Positions 23,298-33,288 of a stretch of 64,000 nucleotides of DNA are shown in pieces. How positions within the stretch are numbered: position 1 is the first letter of the stretch; every line of letters starts with the position of its first letter. Position numbers and translations under genes: made by a program. The stretch lies in the NCBI GenBank assembly GCA_026545765.1, contig JAIFAC010000019.1:322617-386616 (forward strand), in the 5' to 3' direction. Origin of the DNA: Plantago major (lineage: Eukaryota; Streptophyta; Magnoliopsida; Lamiales; Plantaginaceae). A model generated the notes under the pieces. The model saw nothing but the letters and a program-made list of their open reading frames with translations, had not been told where the DNA came from and searched no databases.

Positions 23298-26200
23298 AGA
23301 AATATTATTTGGTTGCAGGCTGTTAATTATTTCAAGAAGATTCTTAATGATTTAAAGGCTATATGTTTCAATACCTTGTGTCCTGTTCTGGAAGATGCTA
23401 CGCGCTTTGTGATTGATTTCCATAAGCTCCAACCATGCAGGGTGGCTACTAGTCATCTTGAGGTTCAGTAACCTTTGTATTCTTGATATTCAGTTGCTTA
23501 TTTACATGTTGATATCGACTTTATTGTCCATTAAATCTGTGCAAAAGCCAGATACAGAATGAGGTGATGAAGCTTATTACGATGACAGTTTCAATATTTC
23601 TCGTAAGATCTGTTCTCTTTTGGTTGGCTGACAGTTGATTAATGTCTTTCTCTATGGGTAAAAGGACAGCTTTTGCTGGTTCAAGATAGGAAGTTATATG
23701 GACGTGAACCCATCTTTGCCGTTATTTGCAAAGCTGCTTCACTACCTGAGAGGGCAAAGTATCATGATATCCAGAAGAACAAAGCGGTTGAAAGATTAGG
23801 AGCAGTTAGATATCTTTTGTCTTTCTAACTCTGTAAACATGCCAAATTATGCTGTACTACCTTGATAATAAATACATCAAGTTAGTACCCCACAGGTCTA
23901 CCTTCATGGTATTTACTGAAAACTTTTCTATATCTTTGCTATACCTTTTCGAGAGAGATCTTATGAAATCATGTTTATTTAATTGCAGTTCTTGATCTCC
24001 TTCATTAGAACCCTCTGTAAATGCATACCAAATCAAAGGCGTATACTTGGCAAGAGTATGCGACAATGGGAACTATTACAATCACAGGTTCAGCAAAGAC
24101 GATGCACAGACAGTTTGTGTTTGCTAGTTATTGGGCTTTCATGATTACGCTAGTTGCTTTGTTTATGTTGCTTGCTTTTTTTGACTATTTCTTCAATTTA
24201 GTTCACAACTCTCCATCTGCTCATTTTTGTGCGAGTCAGTTTAAAAATTGGTTTTTAACACTCTTGCGAAGGTAGTGATAGTCTTTAAGAACATAATATC
24301 TTTGGAGAATTAAGTTTTGTAATTAAAGTTTGACGAAGAGCCATCTGTCATCTCGAAGAACAATTAGATTAATGAAACTAAAAGAGAATTTAGACTTGTT
24401 ACATTCTCTTCTTTTAATGTTCTAACTGAGTTGAGTTAGGAATTGATCAAACATACAACTTTTTCCTCTTATGAAAATTCCCGAGTTCTAGTCTCACAAT
24501 ATTTTGAATTGATAAATACAACTAGTGAAATATCTAACTGCAAAATGTAGATGTCGTGGTCTGGTGGTTCTTATAGCCTGTTCATGTTGCTTTTGCTTAT
24601 TTGCAACCTTCATAGACTTAATGATTCTTTAAGTTTGGTCAAATGCATATATATGAGCGATGATAATTCCATTATATATCAGTTTGAATATTTGGAATTT
24701 AAACTAGTACAGTTAATGTACGTGTGCCACAAATATTGATGAGTTAAAGGATCAAATCATGAAATATGTCACTACTTCCCCCTATCTTAATTTTTAGCTA
24801 TTTCCACAATTATTGATTATCGGGAACAAGCTAAAAAGGGTAGAGTATATCATCTTTCCAAGTAAAGGTAGGAATGAAATTTTGATGCAAAAAGTATGCA
24901 AGGCGTCAAATATTTCAAACAGGTGACAATTTGCTAAACCTTAATTTACAAACGATAGGAGGGAGTATGGTTTACTGTGTCATGGTTTATTGCATGTGAG
25001 TCTACACATTCTGAGTTTGCAAACATAAATGTAAATTGTTGTTTTCCCAAATCAAGTCCCTTCTTTCCTCGACCATCCCTGCTTTGACTATTAAACTTTT
25101 CTCTCTTGCTCATATATGTTGAATTTCATGCACCATGTCGGATAGCTTCGAGATGCTTTTAAGTATGAGTATGGGGATCTCTCCAATACTGACGAGGTAA
25201 ATATCAAAAAGATTCTTAAATTATGTCATTTGCAACTGCCATAGTTCGTGATATCTTGTACAATATCTTTTATCAAATAGTATTATCTGCCAGATAATTA
25301 ACTAGAGATTCGAGAAGGAGATTTTAATTGTAGGAGACATCTATTATTAAATTATGTAAAGCGTCAAATATTCAGACAAGTGACAATTTGCTAAACCTTA
25401 ATCTACTAAATATAGGAGTGCCTATGGTTTATCGTATCATGGTTCATTGCATGTGAGTCTATACATTCTCAGTTTGCAAACATAAATGTAAAGAAATTGT
25501 TGTGTCCCGAATTAAGTCCCTTCTTTCCTCGACTATCCCTGCTTTGACTATTATAACTTTTCTCTCTTGCTCATATATGTTGAATTTCATGCACCATGTC
25601 GGATAGCTTCGAGATGGTTCTAGGGATGAGTATGGGGATCTCACAAACACTGACGAGGTAAATAAAAAAGATTCTTAAATTATGTCATTTACAACTGCCA
25701 TAGTTCGTGATATCTTGTACAAATATCTTTTATCAAATAGTATTATCTGCCAGATAATTAACTAGATATAGAGATTTTTTTGTAGGAAACATTTATAATC
25801 AAATTATTAGGGAGAGGGGTACTTAGATTCTTCCGCGCACCCACGAACTAAGTGCTGATACTTCAGCTATAATGCATGGTTCCTTAATTCTTCCAGTTCT
25901 TCGACTCTTTGACAATGGTTTTGAATATGAATGAAGCCTAAAATTCTGAACTTCAGGGGCGTAGATTAGCCAAAGGAAAAGAGATGATGCATCAATGAAG
26001 TCTAAAGTCCAAAAGTTTATGCTAAGACTTTGAAGTGTTTGAAATGCTTTTGTATATGGTTAGTTAAGAATTTAAGCATAGTATAATATGAATTTCTTTA
26101 GTCTTTAATTAAAAACTTATTCTGTATTCTAAGGCTTGACAAAAGTCAAACCTATTAAAACTACGGGCGGGCGAATTGGGTGATGGTAATAGTCCATGTG

Positions 26201-29200
26201 CCTAACACTTCATTAAGTGCATCCGGCGTACTACGGATTACAGGGGCGGAGCCAAGATTACAAACTTCCTAGTGCGCATAAATTTAGAAAAAAAAATTAG
26301 TAAAGAGAGGATATTTTTTATTATTGTTAATGGAAACATACAAAAAAAGATGATAATTTTATCAATATTCTACTAAATAAATGTACTAGAATTAAAGAAA
26401 AAGAACGTTATACTAATAGGGTAGTGCAAAAAGTAAAAATATTAAAACAAATACACTAATTTTTTTTAAAGGGTAGGGCAAGTGCTCTACCCCATTATAC
26501 TACAGCTCCGCCCCTGACGGATTAGGTAGCCCTGATTAAGAATAATATAAAAATTTAAGAATGGTGTAATTTTTATATTCCTACTCAACTCTTAATTAGA
26601 TAAATAACATTTGTCCATGTCTGTTCCAGATATAATTACAGTTTTGCAGATGCACGTCCTCCCATATATGCTTGCTTCTCTGCTGATAGGTTTAAAATTG
26701 GGGGAGACATCTTGAGTTCAAAATTCTGAAAATAAATCAATTTGAATGTTTCGACATGCATAAGAGAAATCACACTAAACAATGTCTAATTCGGTTACAA
26801 TTAGGTCCCCAGTTTTGTGGATGCCCACCCTTATAGATACTTTTTTTTCTCCAAAGACGGGAAGAGTACTTTCTGACATTAATTGTTGGCTAGACCCCTG
26901 GCATTTAAGTCAGTGGGTATCTGTCTATCCCTGTGCCAATGGACTAATAATATTGACAGGAATTGGATTTTTGTAGAAACTGAAGAACCTGAAGTTGATT
27001 ACTTTGCACATTGTCAATTATCCTTCATGAAATTGGTACACCAATTTGAGGACTCTCTGATAGAAATATTCAATTAGTTCAGACTTGTTTAGAACTTTTT
27101 TTTTTTTTTGGTCCATGGAGGCATAAGTGGAATTGGTTATTTGTAAATTTTTTCAATGGTCCTCTCTTATTTGCTCTATAGTTATTGTTGTGCACTTATT
27201 AATTTTATGTGAAATAATTTGTTAAAATATGACAGCAAATGATATATACAAGTGTAGAACTGATATGGTTTTACTTTCTTTTGGTCAGATGCAAACATTT
27301 TGATGCAGTATTGCAGATTTTAATACATGGATTTTCAGTAGTAGTTAGAGAATTTCAGATAGGGGCCAGTCTTTAAATTTTTTGATTGCCCTGCGATTTA
27401 TTAGTGTAGTAAGAAACTTTCTTCTTCAGCTTCAACTTTGAAAGGCTATCATTTATCCATGAACTCAGCTACAGGGTCAACTATTCTAGGAAAGGTTTTT
27501 AGGATCTCAGGTTTGGGATATTAAAGGGTTGAGTGAGCCATGGGTTGATTTACAGTCCTTCAGAGCCATTATTTATTGTTGACAATGAACAAGATAATAG
27601 CAAGAACAAGAAAAAACTAGGCTGCACACCTAACTTCTTATGCATCAGACTGGGCTGTGTCACATAATCAGAATAAGCTTCAAGTTTCCCTTGCATTGAA
27701 GTTGATACTTTTACTTGTTTATTTTATATGCACGGATTGGATTTCTCATATGGTTCCGATAGATAACAAGTAGGTACTTGGGCATTTTTTTTTACTAAGA
27801 ACCAAACACAAGAATTGGGAGCAAACATCACTATCAATATGATAAATAATTGCATGAATGAAAAGTCTGAATAAACTACTACACTGCGATCCATATTTAT
27901 AGGTCAACAAAATAACCTATTCTAGAAAATGGAATTCAACGAGGAAAAGGAAATATTATGGAATTATACAATACCTAAATACAGAAGTAGAACTCTAATA
28001 CTATTAAACCACTAATTCCTAATTCCAAACTTATTCTTAAAATAATCCTTCTAGGGCCTATTTCCATCAATTACAAGGCCCTGCAATTGCACATATGAAT
28101 TGGGTGAAGGTAGGATTCGAACCCTGGACCTCGGTTTGCCTACGCTTTTCATACCATGTTAAAATCCCAAATCATTAAAAGCTTATGCCTTTTAGAGGGT
28201 TCTAACTTCTAATTGCCACTATGTATTTCATATCTGAATCATTGTCAGCTCTAATTCCTTTACATTTTCACCTGCAGAGCAAGTTCAATGTGAAAATGTG
28301 CAATGGCATCCTAGAGTGGGTAACCAAACAAAGGCTTCGGATTTCTCTGCGAATCCTTTTGCTGGGCTTTGACTTGGCGCTATATTCTCCTGGGGAATAT
28401 TACATGGTTTATTGGTATATTCATATTACCATGAGGAGACTTGTTGTGTTAACACATAAGGGAAGATTGGATAGACTTGGAAAAGGTGAGTGTCAGTTGG
28501 TGTCTTTTTGCTTGTTAAATTACAGTAGGGTATAAAAGTTGCATGATTTTTTTTTTTTGGCCAAGTCCCAAGTCCTGGTGATTTGTTATGATTCCATGAT
28601 ACAGCTGGTTCAAACTCTATGTTTGTAAACTATTTGATTAGATTGGATAATAGGAACCTTTCAGGAACTACTGTGGGAATCAAATTAAGTTAGCCTCTAG
28701 CGGACAGTCTTTTCAACGTAGGATGGATTATGAACGGTACTAATTTTTCTTATCTTCGGAAAGTGAATGACTATGGCGCTTGAAATTTGTAACAAAAGGA
28801 GATGAAATCAGTGCGAATTGCATAAATATATTGAATTAGAAATTGATTGCTTAAAAGACTGCTACTTTAATATGCAAATATTTGTATTTAAATCTTTAGC
28901 TGAAAGTTGTGTCTTACTTTATAAGATAGGAGTGAGTATTTTCCATGTCTTTGAATTTTCTCTGCCCATGCTACTTTCTCTGAGAACACTTCCCAGGTTT
29001 CTGGTAATAAATTCTGTAGTCCAGACAATTTCCAGTGGCATGCTTGTAGAAGATGTGGAAGTGCTTCGTACAATGTATTTTATACCTAGTATCTTCGTCT
29101 TACGGCCATACAAAAATTGTGGGTCACACTCTTTGCTGGAATTTATGTTAAGATGAGACCATTTGAGCAGAATAGAGGAAGAAATTCTTTTTCCGGAACA

Positions 29201-31038
29201 TGGCTACTTAAAGTAGTCCATGGATCCTTGCTAAATCTGATTCCCAGAGGGTTTTACATTCAGTCTCTTTGCATGTCCTCTCCCTTGTTTTCGTACAGTT
29301 TAGGGTGCAAGTTATGTTTTCCCTTTCACAAATATTTTTTGAGTCTGAAGCTTATACTGAGGAGCTGGAACTTGCCATGACAAGTGATTTTGAATGTATC
29401 AATTTTTATCTGAACTAGCAATAACGATGAACAGTATATCTTTTGCAATGTTATAGTTTCCCATTAAACTACTCCCTCCCTTTCATTAAAGCCTACATTT
29501 GCCCAAAAACAGCATTTATTTAAGTTTGACATTTCCTTAAATGGAAGCCCACTATCACCACTTATTAATTATTTATTCATTCTATTTTTAACTATATCAA
29601 CTTCTCTTACTTTTACCATTTACTTACTACTTTATCATTATAATGCATCTATAAAACATTTTCTTATTCGATTTTCTTAATCTTTGATACGTGTGGCAAC
29701 ATGAAATGTTAAGCATTGGAAGAAATAGAGTAATAGATTCTGTTGCCTCCTCTTCAGAGAAACAAAAAGCTAGAAGGAGCTGGGAATTGTCAAATGACCA
29801 AAGAGGTGATGTTCCACCTGATGCATTGTTGCTAAAAAACGTTGATGTTGAACTTCAACCTGATCTATTGTTGCTTTGCGCCAAGTCTTTTCTTGCCGAG
29901 GGTATCTTTATGGTGAGTTTTCATCAAGTGGTTTTACAATTCTCCCTGAGATCATGCAAATTGTAAAGTGTAAATTGATGCGTACTGATATTCGGTGAAA
30001 ACTAAAAGCATAGGAATACCATTGTCTTTTGGAGAAAATCGAAGTTAATCTAACAGCTACAACCCATCACTCACAGATACTTGTCAATTTACCGAAGAAA
30101 CACAACGTTTCTCTATGTGAGGGTCCGTTTAACTATGAGGAGCAGGTATCTCTCTTTTGTTGCATCTGTTGTGTATGAGAGCAATGTTATAATTTTAAGC
30201 AAAATTTTATGCTTGTAAACTAGCTTACATAGTACGAAAGCCGTATCTTGTTTAAACATTGCTATGAGTCTATGACGTTCTCTATCACAGGATTAAGTTG
30301 GTTGAAAAAGAAAAAAGGATTTCATTACCCTGCAGACCCTTATTTTTTTCATTAACATGAACAGGAGACATGGTTTTTGTTCAGTCAAATGATATATTTG
30401 TTATTATATTTTGAGTCAGAAATTATCGACAATCCCATCATTCATGGTGTTTACTATGTTTCCTAGTTCTTTTTTTCCACACGTGTAATTTAAATAGATC
30501 GCAAGTTAACACACCAAAAAACAGAAAAAGATCAGCAGCATCTGTGTAGTAGTGGTAGTACTTGTCGTCGTCCTCACACAGCTGACATTTCACCATACTC
30601 TTACTTTTGCAGAGATTTAACCAGCTATTTGAGTTTGAGCCTAGTTTGTCTAAGGCTTACTCTTTATTCAAGCAGTCGTGCACAACAAAAAACACTAGTG
30701 ACTCAGTGAGTATTTCACCAGATTTATTCAATTTCATTATATTTGTCTGTTTTCAAATATTGATCAGCATCTCTCTCATTTTATAGATTTCAGAAATTGA
30801 AGGGTGCTTCATCAGAGTTCAAAAGATTGCCACAAATCTCAATAAGAAAGTTCCTGAGGATCGAGACATGTTGAGTCAGGTTGAGCAGCTAGCTAAGGTT
30901 GCAAGCCGAAATTTGATGGCCTTTAAAATTCTTCACAAATCCAGCACGCATGACCCATCACTTAATTTTTCCTTAGATTTTGGGTACCATCCACACTATG
31001 CTGTTGCTTCTTTGAAGAGAGAGGTTGGCAACCTTTGA
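14290..31038 (+). CDS. NAA35/MAK10-like NatC auxiliary subunit with repeat-expanded N-terminus
   Basis: NAA35 helps anchor the NatC N-terminal acetyltransferase (catalytic NAA30, small NAA38) to ribosomes. Exons: 14290-14419, 14570-16480, 17811-17878, 18498-18641, 18707-18874, 19956-20103, 20828-20907, 22468-22773, 23319-23462, 23670-23804, 23989-24087, 25146-25196 (or copy 25607-25657), 28278-28485, 29758-29912, 30077-30145, 30613-30705, 30787-31038. All use GT-AG, all phases agree, and the total is 4,161 nt or 1,386 residues. Family matches include EAEKTISRQLEACNAPSSKK, GFCTAILCRLRFRK, LLLVQDRKLYGREPIFAVI, GFDLALYSPGEYYMVYWY and the C-terminal LNFSLDFGYHPHYAVASLKR. Residues ~664-1386 cover the usual plant length. 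Residues ~53-662 are 27-residue repeats absent from the family. The start is the first ATG after an in-frame stop at 14,257. The family motif EIMDPKMD is replaced by EINHKAYPD, and GHSLAQTVF by TANLPQTLG, so it is a diverged copy, though open throughout. Confidence 0.88.
14596..16425 (+). repeat. Coding 81-bp minisatellite (27-residue protein repeat)
   Basis: There are 22 full units plus a 54-bp partial unit, all in one frame. Twenty units are 81 bp and two (units 12 and 18) are 78 bp. The consensus starts ESSSGGGDVPVSSSNLSE and continues MIEQAKLEG. The Ser/Gly half looks disordered and the second half is a short, charged, helix-prone stretch. Variant classes (MIEQAK, MDCQAP, MDKQAQ, MDEQAQ) recur in order, so units 12-17 copy units 6-11 as a six-unit block. 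The partial last unit runs straight into the NAA35 body. Confidence 0.97.
16525..16690 (+). repeat. Degenerate tandem repeat in intron 2 of the NAA35-like gene
   Basis: About three imperfect copies of a ~60-bp unit share TTACGTGATGTTGTGTTTTG and AAGTGGATAG. They are noncoding and lie just after the donor site at 16,481. Confidence 0.6.
21760..22100 (+). mobile_element. LINE remnant (zf-RVT part) in intron 7 of the NAA35-like gene
   Basis: The plus-strand frame from about 21,765 reads CRAEVEAVNNLFVHCGLAHL followed by LWDTVW, a plant LINE zinc-binding domain (CxxE-HLFxHC-W pattern). Decayed downstream sequence follows in shifting frames. No ends or tail can be placed. Confidence 0.6.
23212..23300 (+). 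repeat. ATT microsatellite just upstream of NAA35-like exon 9
   Basis: A run of ATT/TTA triplets with small interruptions ends about 20 bp before the exon starting at 23,319. A shorter ATT run lies at about 23,088-23,103. Confidence 0.85.
24775..24965. mobile_element. Stowaway-like MITE in intron 11 of the NAA35-like gene
   Basis: The 191-bp element has inverted ends, CTTCCCCCTATC on the left and GATAGGAGGGAG on the right, flanked by TA on both sides. These match Tc1/mariner-type Stowaway MITEs. Its right part is included in the downstream exon duplication. Confidence 0.7.
24890..25790 (+). repeat. Tandem duplication carrying a 51-nt coding exon
   Basis: Two head-to-tail copies of a ~461-bp unit (about 24,890-25,350 and 25,351-25,790) each contain the MITE end, intron sequence, a 51-nt exon and the next donor. 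Exon copy a (25146-25196) codes LRDAFKYEYGDLSNTDE and copy b (25607-25657) codes LRDGSRDEYGDLTNTDE. Both have the same GATAG acceptor and GAG/GTAAAT donor and are phase 0, so either or both can be spliced without a frame change. The two copies differ at scattered sites but have no stop. Confidence 0.9.
26241..26516. mobile_element. hAT-type MITE in intron 12 of the NAA35-like gene
   Basis: The 276-bp element has perfect inverted ends CAGGGGCGGAGC and GCTCCGCCCCTG and an 8-bp target duplication ACGGATTA (26,233-26,240 and 26,517-26,524). End type and duplication length are those of hAT elements. It has no coding capacity. Confidence 0.93.
27600..28200 (-). mobile_element. LTR-element leader-like remnant in intron 12, fossil
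   Basis: On the minus strand TTTAACATGGTATGAAAAGC is followed by AGGGTTCGAATCC, as in the primer-site leader of many small plant LTR elements. Further along, a TATAAATA box lies near 27,900. The ends are not clear and no gene is present. Confidence 0.35.
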
Positions 31039-31199
31039 AGATCTCAACAATTTTGATATGCTATGACGCCAGTGAGATTACTTTCGATGCAAACTGCTGT
31101 TTGATTTTGTACAAGTATGGCAAAAGAGGATAGTTTTCATGTCTCCTTCCTGTAGTAATCAAACATATCTCAGTAGGCACATGTTTTTTCCTGAACGAT

Positions 31200-32192
31200 C
31201 CAGAATTCAGAACATACTTGGAAATTGGTTTTCTAACGTTCTACATTCATCACAATACATGTTCCTTCCTAGATGAACTCCATGATTAGCTAGCATGTCT
31301 GCTATTAGGTTACATTCACGATAAACAAAAATAACTTTGAAGTACAGCAACCCTTCTAGCAGCATGCATATTTCTTCAAGTAGTTGCCTGTGTAGTGTTT
31401 CCATCTTCTGCCCCTTCCTGCATGCTTCCAGATACCTGGAAATTGAGTCAGATTGTATTATCAAACGTGTAGTAGTAGGACTGCTAATTAATGAGTAAAA
31501 TCACTGCTTCACACTCCCTCCGTTTTACTAAAATTGTGCATTTCACTAAAATTGTGCATTTCCTATTATGAAAATTACTTTCATAATAAAATTCATTTTC
31601 TTCTGCGTTTTAAGCCACAGTGTAATTTTTCGTTTAATTAATATCTCCATTTCATTCTCAACCACATATTTTTAAAGACCACATATACTTTTACATATTT
31701 TTCTTAAAAATTGTGTCAAGCACAATTGTGACACTTTTAATGAAACCTGCCATTTATAGTAGTTCGTCCTAAAAAAAAACCTGCCTCCGCTGCTACAAAT
31801 TGTCCATGAGAGTTTCTCAGAATACTTCCGTAACCAGCAACTCCTAGCTCTTTTCGAAAAGACCCATCCGTATTAAGAGCTAAGAAATTCCCAGGAAGAG
31901 GTACCCATTTTGCACTGAATTAATTGTTTCCGTTTTATCTTGACTGCCCTGGTACATTATTTGGAGATCTTTTACACATTTTGTAATGTTTGTAACCATT
32001 TTTGAGGAATAATTAATTCATTTTTAAAAATATGAAAGAGTTACGCGTTTGCCAGATAACCCATAACATAACACACTCATAAATTTGGGAATTATTATTC
32101 ATGTGAAACTCGATCTGGTAAAATTTTAATTAAAGACCCTTCCGGGGTGAGAAGATACGTTTGACATAATTAAAAACCGGGCAAAGAAACAT
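31200..32192 (-). mobile_element. LINE remnant, RNase H part
   Basis: On the minus strand, frames carry LALNTDGSFRKELGVAGYGS (about 31,890-31,830) and, further on, FVYRECNLIADMLANHG (about 31,320-31,270). These are the first strand with catalytic Asp and the last helix of a LINE RNase H (RVT_3) domain. Between them about 260 bp (31,510-31,775) are foreign and start with a Stowaway-like CTCCCTCCGT. Upstream, CVMLWVIWQTRNSFIF (about 32,070-32,025) is the linker after zf-RVT. Several frames are used, so the copy is dead. Confidence 0.75.
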
Positions 32193-33062
32193 GGGGCTTT
32201 CTACCGTCAGTCAAGGTGTCGCCCTGACTAACGTCAGTCACCTATTTTGATCCATTAGATTAAAATTTTAATGGTGGAGATCGAATAATCTGTTACCCAT
32301 CGCACTAAGTGTTGCCATGGGGTGTCGCTCGTGTCGCACAAGGTGTTGCGCTACGTGTTGCTCCAATCGCCTACGTCGCTTTAAATTATTTAAATATATT
32401 TAAAAAAAATATTTTTGCTCTAACCGGAAGCTGCCACGAAAGCTTGATCGAAGCTTCTGCCATGGACTGCCCATTGTCGGAGCTCCGATGGAAGCTCCGA
32501 TCTGTTTTTTTTTTTTTTTTAATTGAGCTTCCGCCATTGATCGGAGCTTCCGCCATGGAAGCCCCGCGTGGAAGCTCCAGATTGGAGCTTCCGCCCGCCA
32601 TGGAAGCTTCGATCCGGAGCTTCCATGGCGGAAGCTCAATTAAAAAAAAAAAAAAAGGAAGAAGATCGGAACTTCCACCGGAGCTCCGGCAATGATTTTG
32701 GTGGTGGTGTGTGGTGTTGGTGGTGGGGAAGAAGATGGTGGGTGGTGGTGTTGGTGCGGTGGTAGTGGGTGGTGGTGGGGATTGGGAAAGGTGAGTTAAA
32801 ATTTTAATAATTAAATTTTTTTGAAGAATTTAATAATTTAAAAAAAATTATTTTTTATTTTTTAATAGCGTTAATTTTTTAATATATCAAAAATATTTTA
32901 TTTAAATAATTTAAAGCAACGTAGACGGTTAGAGCGATGTAAAACGGTTGGAGCAACACCTTTTGCGACCGAACAACAGTTGAGGCGGCGGAACAGCGGA
33001 CACGTGTCGATATCGACATCACGGTAGCGTTAGTCGAGGCGACCTGTTGTGATGAAAACCTG
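32193..33062. mobile_element. Mutator-like non-autonomous element (MULE-MITE)
   Basis: The 870-bp element has long inverted ends of about 200 bp. They share GACTAACG near the tips and CTTTAAATTATTTAAAT deeper in. A 9-bp target duplication AAGAAACAT (32,184-32,192 and 33,063-33,071) fits the Mutator superfamily. The centre is a GC-rich array of GGAGCTTCCGCCATGGAAGC-type palindromes followed by a GGTGGT microsatellite (about 32,697-32,780). It interrupts the LINE between its zf-RVT and RNase H parts. Confidence 0.85.
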
Positions 33063-33288
33063 AAGAAACATAAGGTGTTGAAAAGTTTCTTCCTTTTAAT
33101 TGTTATACAGCATGCAAACAGGGGAGTCAATAATGTGTTTCTTAAACAAATTTGCAGCCGTTGGAAGCCTATCATGCATAGCTATCCATAAAAAGAACAT
33201 TATTCTAGGTAGAAGATTGAGCTTCCAAATTCTTTTCCAAGGTAAGCAAGGGCGAACTGCTTCAGCCTCTCCATTAGATGGTTATGGC
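33063..33288 (-). mobile_element. LINE remnant, zf-RVT part
   Basis: The minus-strand frame reads RIMFFLWIAMHDRLPTAANL followed by FKKHI. This is the classic WxxxxxRLPTxxNL segment of the plant LINE zinc-binding domain. It is the same LINE remnant as 31,200-32,192, separated from it by the Mutator-like element. Confidence 0.8.

Noticed and set aside
23212-23300. Regular ATT spacing suggesting a CRISPR-like or structured array
   Set aside because: It is a simple trinucleotide microsatellite in a plant intron; there are no spacers.
29468-29690. Second Stowaway-like MITE (ACTACTCCCTCCCTTTC) in intron 13
   Set aside because: Only one end is recognisable; no inverted partner with TA was found.
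32309-32765. Overlapping Ser/Ala/Glu-rich frames of 65-128 codons on both strands
   Set aside because: They are artefacts of the GGAGCTTCC palindromic repeats in the core of the Mutator-like MITE.
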